This document shows, in pieces, positions 58,893 to 64,000 of a DNA stretch of 64,000 bases. A program made the translations under genes and the position numbers. The notes under the pieces were generated by a model. That model worked only from the letters and a program-made list of their open reading frames with translations. It did not search any database and was not told the origin of the DNA. Position 1 is the stretch's first letter, and every line of letters begins with the position of its first letter. The DNA is from an uncultured Victivallis sp. (lineage in GTDB: Bacteria; Verrucomicrobiota; Lentisphaeria; Victivallales; Victivallaceae): the NCBI GenBank assembly GCA_944389815.1, contig CALXNS010000034.1, positions 1-64,000 of the forward strand, given 5' to 3'.

Positions 58893-60345
58893 TCAGGCGG
58901 CGTCCGCTCGTGAAAGCGATGATGGAAGCGGCGGCCGGTAATGATCCGGTCCGCCGCGCCTGCGCCATCCCCGGTAGAGAACGAAGAACGAAATCAAGGC
59001 GCCGATGGTGAAGAGAAAATCCCATGCGTAAATATATTGATAATCGTCGAGCAGATCGAACAACATCCCGCCGCCCATGCCGCATAACGCCATGAATGCC
59101 GCCCGCAGCAGCGCGTTGGCCGAACTGAACTGCCCGTAATACTCTTTCGGCAGAATCGCCACGAAACACGGCAGCGTCGCCGCCCCCTGAATCGTATAGA
59201 CGACCGACAAAAGTAAACTGGATATGTAGAATGTCACGAAGTCATTAACGTAAAAGAAACTTACGATATTCACCACCACCACCAGAAACAATCCGGCCGC
59301 GTACACCCGCAACGCGTGGAATCTGTCCACCAGAAAGCCCACCGGCAAACTCAACACCAGCCCGATCACTCCACCCCAGCCCATCACGTTCCCGTACTCC
59401 TGATACGACAACCCGAGCGATTCCTGCGCGTAAAGAAAATTGAACATCGCCCGACAGATCGTGGAGACGTCACTCAATGCGATCATGATGAAAAATCCAT
59501 AGTAAAACGGAATGCTGTAACACTCCCGGAAATAACTGCGAACCATTTTGCACAACGAAAACTCTTCGTCCGAATCCGAGGCCGGATACGCCCCTTCCCG
59601 AACCGTCTTTCCCATAAAAAAGATCGTCACCAAGATAGAACAACGCCACTCCGGTGAAAAGCCAGTGAAAATAGTTCTCCCCCAGCGGCAGAAGATACCG
59701 CGGAAACAAAAAGCCCACCAGAGAACCGATCACCTGAAAAAGCGCCATGAACCGACCGATGAATTTCTCCGGTATCACATCCGGAAACAGGTAGTAAATG
59801 ATCGAACCGACAATCAGAAAGAAAATCTGATATCCGATCGACAATACGCCGAGCAGCAACAGCGAAACTCTTTCTGAAAATGCGACCGATTTACAGACAA
59901 TCGGCGCCCAGCCGATCAAAATCAGAAACAGCGACACGAACGGCGCCGAATACAGAACGTACGGCATTCGCCTCCCCAGTGCGCTCCGCAGACGGTCGCT
60001 GCGGAAACTCACCACCGGAGTGATGATCATGTTGAGCACATACGGAATCGACGTAATGAAAACGGCAATGAGCGCATTGGAAGCTCCCAGCTTCTTCATC
60101 TCGACCGGAAGCAGCGCCCCCACCAGCGACGACATCAGAAAAAAACCGAACGCGCCGACCGAAATCAGCAGCACCGTCATCCGCAATCCCGCGCCGGTGT
60201 AGATCAGCGTACCGACCCGGCCGCCGCCCGCATCGGCCTTCTCCGCGTCCGCCGCCGTCAGGGGATGATAACCGGAACCATTCCGCCACAGGAATTTCGG
60301 TTCATTCAACTCCGAACTTGAATCCATATCACTCATTGTTTTCAT
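58893..60345 (-). pseudogene. MFS transporter interrupted by a one-base frameshift
   Basis: Two overlapping frames make one MFS protein. The first (60345 down to 59470) gives GTLIYTGAGLRMTVLLISVG and several further helices; it runs correctly to Leu238 (FTGVALFYL) and then turns into a non-membrane sequence. The second (59633 down to 58893) begins inside the first, VTIFFMGKTVREGAYPASDS, and supplies the remaining helices, including LSLPVGFLVDRFHAL. One extra base at about 59631-59634 would restore a 483-residue, 12-helix protein resembling sugar carriers of the SLC45/MFS type. It may be a real mutation, an assembly error or a +1 recoding site. It overlaps the upstream MBL-fold gene by ATGA and so was co-translated with it. 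Confidence 0.8.
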
Positions 60346-61196
60346 TCCGTTTGGGCGTCGGACCGTGTCGGTACGGCAATGCGCATCCCATCGTAACCGG
60401 GCTCCATGCCGAAGGGCGCGAGCAGCCCTTCCAGTTCGTGGTGAAGACGCGCTCCCGCGCCGTGACCGAAATGCACGGCGACCACCCGGGTTTTGTCGTC
60501 GGCAATCCCAAGTTCACGCAATTGCTCGACAATGGATCCGCCATTGGGAACGCCCAGATGCGATTCATGCCGATCCTCCATTCCCCAGGTGGCGTCTATC
60601 GTCATGAGATCAAGTCGGCATCCGGCAAGTTGCCGCAGCGTCGCTTCCGGAAACACATCCGTATCTCCGGAGATCAACAGCGTCCGGCCGGGCGATTCAA
60701 AGAGATACATTAAAGATTGTTCCGGCGACGTATGGTTCGCCGCAAGCGCCGTCACCTTCCACCCCTCCTCCGGAAGCTCGATGCTTTTTCCGGGTTCCAT
60801 CCGCACCGGAATCAACCGATTTTTCTCCCAGTTCCCGCCGATCGCGCGTTCGATCAACGCCAATGATTCCTTATTGCCGTAAACACGCAGCCACCCGGCT
60901 TCGCCTGCCGGCAGCTGCGACACGCCGCGGCTCCAGAAATCCATCGGAAAGAGATGATCCTCATGGCTGTGCGTGATGAAAACATGACGCAACTTCCACG
61001 GTTCGAGGCCATAACGGAACGCCTGCGCAACCGAATCCGGCCCCCAGTCGATGCGGATTGTGTCGCCAAGCTGAAATGCCGTGCGCGTCCGGATATTTTT
61101 TCCACCGGCCGCGCGCGCCTTGACGCAGAAATCACACAGACACCATCCCGAAGGAATCCCTTCGGACGCACCGGAACCCAGTATCAGAAACTCCAT
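60342..61196 (-). CDS. MBL-fold metallohydrolase (PhnP-like)
   Basis: A 284-residue metallo-beta-lactamase-fold enzyme. The metal-binding signature is HVFITHSHEDHLFPMDF, with His76, His78, Asp80 and His81. A later His in TSPEQSLMYLFESPGRTLLI region, Asp in ISGDTDVFPEATL and His in DKTRVVAVHFGHG complete the set. An N-terminal cluster WCLCDFCVKARAAGGKNIRT resembles PhnP-type phosphodiesterases, which cleave cyclic phosphates. The start at 61196 follows GGGAGGGG; the frame upstream is untrustworthy. Its stop overlaps the MFS start as ATGA. Substrate is not determined. Confidence 0.88.
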   Translation of the reverse strand: MEFLILGSGASEGIPSGWCLCDFCVKARAAGGKNIRTRTAFQLGDTIRIDWGPDSVAQAFRYGLEPWKLRHVFITHSHEDHLFPMDFWSRGVSQLPAGEAGWLRVYGNKESLALIERAIGGNWEKNRLIPVRMEPGKSIELPEEGWKVTALAANHTSPEQSLMYLFESPGRTLLISGDTDVFPEATLRQLAGCRLDLMTIDATWGMEDRHESHLGVPNGGSIVEQLRELGIADDKTRVVAVHFGHGAGARLHHELEGLLAPFGMEPGYDGMRIAVPTRSDAQTE

Positions 61197-61352
61197 AGCC
61201 CCTCCCGTCGTAAGACTGCTGGTTATCTTTTCGTAACTGAAGAAAAATCCCGAACACAGAGATAATCTCCCGGAATCCGGACACACTCCGAATACCAATC
61301 CGGATCCCCGAATTCGGACAAGTAAAGCTCTGCGGCGAATGAATATACAAAT

Positions 61353-63266
61353 TCACCGGCGGCTGACGGCCGCCGCCGGAGGTACGGAAGGAGGCGCCGT
61401 TTCCCGTTGGACGATTTCCCGGACGGCATCGACGATGCCGCGCAGGAGAATCAACAGCAGCAATCCGGCGTAAAAATAGGCGTTCCCGGCAAAATAAACC
61501 ACCCCAAATACCACCAGTGTCACTGCCGCATTCCGATTCCCGCTCCGCCAGAACCGCACCGCCATCACTCCGATCCCGGCGATCAGGAGCCACATGATCC
61601 CGCGTCCCATCGCCGCCGGTATTCCGAACGAACCGATGCCGAACCGTGCCGCCGAAGGCGCCACCAGTACCAGCGACAACGCAATCAACCCCATCGCGAT
61701 GAACCGTTCACGCTTTTCCGGTATCGTCCAGAGTTCCAGCGCCGCGAATCCGGCCAGCATCGGCAGCACCGTCGGCAGAATGAACCGCAACGCGTCGCAG
61801 AAGGTGTGACTGTATCCGAAGAAAAACCAGATCACCGGAACCACCCAGAGCGCGAAAAGCGTCCGCCAATAGCGTTGCCGCATGCAGAGCAATCCGGTAA
61901 TTCCGAGCGCCCACAGCGCATAATTCGCATCCGCCAGCTGCCGGATGTTGCGCCCCTTGAGGAACGTATGCCAGGTAAAACCCGCGGTCGGCCGGTCGAT
62001 CTCCGCCCAATCGGTGTAATGCAGCACATATCCGAAGGTCAACGGATTGCCGAATTGATGCATGTTCACCCACAACTGGAACCCGAACACCACAAAAAAT
62101 CCCACTGCCGCCGCCACCATCGGAATGACCACACTGCGCCATTCGCGAAACCGCACCTCGTATTGCCGGAGCCCCAGATAACACAACGCCGGAGCGAACA
62201 AAATATTGTTGATCCGAACCAGACAGCAGAACCCGAACACCCCGCCAAGCACCACCGCCCACCGCCGGCGCGCCGGCAAACGCAGCAGCAGATAAAACGT
62301 CAAAAGCACCATCAACATTCCGGGCGTATCGCTCATCGCATTGAAACCGCTTCCGATCGCCATGCGGTAATAATCCCACGGTCCGCCGGGCAGCCATTTG
62401 AAAAGCGATGCGAAAAGTTCCCGGTTCCAATCCTCCATGTGAAACGCGAAGAACGGCCACACCGCCCACAACAAAATCGGTACCAGCGCCTGCCGGTTCG
62501 AAAACCCCAGCTGCCGGAGCAGCGCAAAACCCACCGCCAGCGCCGCCGGCGCCAGCACCAGCCCGGAAAAATAATCGAACGCCAGCGCGATGTCGTAGAA
62601 TTCCGAGGCGTTGCACAACAATATGAACGGCAGATAAAAAAATCCATTCCCGACCGTGAAGCTCCACGGCCCGTCAAACCGCCCCTGAAGCATCTCCTTC
62701 ATCGTTCGGAAATACCCCGGATCATCCGCCGCCGCCGGAATCACGTTGTTGAAATCGATGAGCTGCGTCAGAAGAAGAAGTTGGCGCAGCAGCACCGCGA
62801 AAAGACAGAACATCACCGCTTCTTCCCGGCTCCCCGGAACCAGTTTCCCTTCCCGGACGCGCCGCATGTAACGCAAAAGCAAAACCACCAGCGCCGCGCC
62901 GAGCATTCCGGTCAGGCCGATTCTCCAGAGCGGTTGATCCGGCGCTGGATAGAATCGGCGGTCAACAAAGGCGTCATCAACAAAATGCAATTCCGGAGAG
63001 ACATAACCGATCCGCGCCTTATCCCTCTTTTCCGAAAATCTCCCGTAGTCGGAAGTCATGCCGTATTTGAAATAATAACTCAGCGGATGCGTCGCGGAAA
63101 AATGATACCGCAACTCCAGCTCTTCCGGAAACGGCGCCGGAATCCCACCGATTATCCGGGAGTTGAAATCCGGCTTCTCAAATACCGGATAAACCCAGCT
63201 CGCTGCCGGAACAACGCAGCAGATGAAGAAACTGATGATGACTCCAAACCAATATCGTTTCTTCAT
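61353..63266 (-). CDS. Multi-spanning membrane protein, probable GT-C glycosyltransferase
   Basis: A 637-residue protein with one N-terminal hydrophobic segment, a ~100-residue extramembrane loop, then about ten to twelve membrane helices. The pattern, with a large loop after the first helix and conserved acidic residues near loop ends (LIDFNNVIPAAADDPGYFR, FNAMSDTPGMLMVLLTFYLL), is that of GT-C fold lipid-sugar-dependent glycosyltransferases such as those of the ArnT/PMT type. I see no signature fixing a family. GGAG lies upstream of ATG 63266. It is 98 bp downstream of thiC on the same strand. Likely role is modification of an envelope glycan or lipid; that is inference. Confidence 0.75.
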   Translation of the reverse strand: MKKRYWFGVIISFFICCVVPAASWVYPVFEKPDFNSRIIGGIPAPFPEELELRYHFSATHPLSYYFKYGMTSDYGRFSEKRDKARIGYVSPELHFVDDAFVDRRFYPAPDQPLWRIGLTGMLGAALVVLLLRYMRRVREGKLVPGSREEAVMFCLFAVLLRQLLLLTQLIDFNNVIPAAADDPGYFRTMKEMLQGRFDGPWSFTVGNGFFYLPFILLCNASEFYDIALAFDYFSGLVLAPAALAVGFALLRQLGFSNRQALVPILLWAVWPFFAFHMEDWNRELFASLFKWLPGGPWDYYRMAIGSGFNAMSDTPGMLMVLLTFYLLLRLPARRRWAVVLGGVFGFCCLVRINNILFAPALCYLGLRQYEVRFREWRSVVIPMVAAAVGFFVVFGFQLWVNMHQFGNPLTFGYVLHYTDWAEIDRPTAGFTWHTFLKGRNIRQLADANYALWALGITGLLCMRQRYWRTLFALWVVPVIWFFFGYSHTFCDALRFILPTVLPMLAGFAALELWTIPEKRERFIAMGLIALSLVLVAPSAARFGIGSFGIPAAMGRGIMWLLIAGIGVMAVRFWRSGNRNAAVTLVVFGVVYFAGNAYFYAGLLLLILLRGIVDAVREIVQRETAPPSVPPAAAVSRR

Positions 63267-63364
63267 ACATCACTCTCCTTCATTCCCGCCCCGCGCCTCG
63301 ATGTTGCCCGGCGCTTCTTCCGCACCGGGCCGCCGCCCGGCGGCCGGATTCCGGTGCAGTTAAC

Positions 63365-64000
63365 TTAAATGTCGCGGCTGATCCGCATCGAACAGAAATT
63401 CGGCCCGCACATCGTGCAGAAATGTTCCCCGTCGCCGCTGCCGTGATCCGGCGGCAGCGAACGCTCTTCAAGCGCTTCACGGCGCAGTTCCCGCGCCCGC
63501 TCCGGATCGAGGGCATATTCGAACTGCTTCTCCCAGTCGAAATCCGCCCGCGCCTGGCTGATCGCATCATCCCGGTCGCGCGCGCCGGGCCGCCCGAGCG
63601 CGATATCCGCCGCGTGCGCCGCAATCTTGTAGGCGATCACCCCTTCACGCACATCGCGGGCGTTGGGCAGGCCGATATGTTCCTTGGGCGTCACGTAACA
63701 GAGCATCGCCGCGCCCGAATAGGCCGCCATCGTCGCTCCAATCGCGCTGGTGATGTGATCGTAACCAGGTGCACAATCGGTCACGACCGGACCAAGCACG
63801 TAAAACGGCGCGTCATCGCACAATTCGCGCTCCTTATGCATATTCATCGCAACTTCGTTGAAGGGAATGTGTCCCGGCCCCTCCACCATCGCCTGCACAT
63901 CCGCGGCGCGGCAGCGGCGAACCAGTTCGCCGAGCACCTCCAGTTCCGCAAACTGCGCCTCGTCGCTGGCGTCGGCCAGACAACCGGGACGCATGCCGTC
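63365..64000 (-). CDS. thiC: Phosphomethylpyrimidine synthase, C-terminal part (runs off right edge)
   Basis: The visible 210 residues are the C-terminal part of ThiC, a radical SAM enzyme that converts aminoimidazole ribotide to the pyrimidine precursor of thiamine. Typical segments are [17 protein letters not shown]-like [60 protein letters not shown] and [20 protein letters not shown]. The [4Fe-4S] cluster motif is [14 protein letters not shown]-x2-C-x4-C. The reading frame continues past position 64000, so start codon and any thiamine riboswitch lie outside the window. Confidence 0.96.
   Translation of the reverse strand, partial: DGMRPGCLADASDEAQFAELEVLGELVRRCRAADVQAMVEGPGHIPFNEVAMNMHKERELCDDAPFYVLGPVVTDCAPGYDHITSAIGATMAAYSGAAMLCYVTPKEHIGLPNARDVREGVIAYKIAAHAADIALGRPGARDRDDAISQARADFDWEKQFEYALDPERARELRREALEERSLPPDHGSGDGEHFCTMCGPNFCSMRISRDI

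Noticed and set aside
61407-63368. 653-codon plus-strand frame, very basic
   Set aside because: It is the antisense shadow of the multi-spanning membrane protein; Gln/Arg/His-rich composition comes from reversed hydrophobic codons.

Overview
The window is 64 kb of GC-rich chromosome, densely coded on both strands. Gene content suggests a glycan-degrading bacterium of the Planctomycetes-Verrucomicrobia-Chlamydiae group, most likely a Lentisphaeria/Victivallis-type organism. The clues are two pseudopilin-like proteins with the N-terminal [10 protein letters not shown] helix and a C-terminal aromatic/DGH motif, many secreted or intracellular glycoside hydrolases without SusC/SusD partners, three AraC regulators, and a heparinase II/III-like enzyme. 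This placement is inferred from gene content only. No rRNA, tRNA, CRISPR array, insertion sequence or phage gene was recognised.

Layout. 1-3.5 kb: three coupled genes for a coiled-coil protein (cut by the window edge), a Pro/Lys/Gly-rich lipoprotein, and a zinc-ribbon/transmembrane/ankyrin protein. 3.6-4.8 kb: a split chromate-type transporter pair. 4.9-11 kb: a GntR-type regulator fused to a solute-binding-protein domain, divergent from a pseudopilin and a very large secreted GH2 enzyme. 11-14 kb: an ADP-ribosylglycohydrolase-fold protein divergent from an AraC regulator, followed by a convergent FAD oxidoreductase. 15.8-19 kb: a large secreted GH-A/GH42-like protein. 19.1-23.1 kb: mcsA-mcsB, a DUF4432 epimerase-like protein and an MFS transporter. 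23.3-27.7 kb (minus): pseudopilin, carbohydrate-binding-like secreted protein and a secreted GH-A enzyme with a CBM9-like tail. 28-33.2 kb: Gfo/Idh/MocA dehydrogenase, heparinase-like lyase, TIM-barrel isomerase, AraC regulator and a 95-residue membrane protein. 33.4 kb: a 25-residue Cys-rich lipopeptide gene. 33.6-37.6 kb: GH78-like rhamnosidase and an unknown toroid-like protein. 37.7-41.3 kb: dnaE. 41.6-47 kb: a GH106-like enzyme, AraC regulator and BNR/sialidase-like protein. 47-52.2 kb: a heptosyltransferase-like GT9, then mreB with a DUF2156 protein, an FMN reductase and an AGE-family epimerase. 52.3-57.3 kb: phoH, a lipoprotein and purD, with a release-factor-like gene and serC. 57.4-64 kb: ugd, a frameshifted MFS transporter, an MBL-fold hydrolase, a multi-spanning GT-C-like membrane protein and the 3' part of thiC.

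How it works together. Most accessory genes fit sequential glycan use: secreted GH2, GH42-like and CBM9-bearing enzymes outside the cell, uptake by MFS carriers, then intracellular rhamnosidase-like, heparinase-like and sialidase-like enzymes, with epimerases and Gfo/TIM-barrel enzymes feeding sugars into metabolism. Each locus tends to carry its own AraC or GntR regulator. Housekeeping genes (dnaE, mreB, purD, serC, ugd, thiC, mcsAB) are interspersed. Many promoters can be read by eye as close to the sigma-70 consensus (TTGACA/TTGCAA, 16-18 bp, TATAAT/TATATT), and four have striking repeats lying on or beside them.
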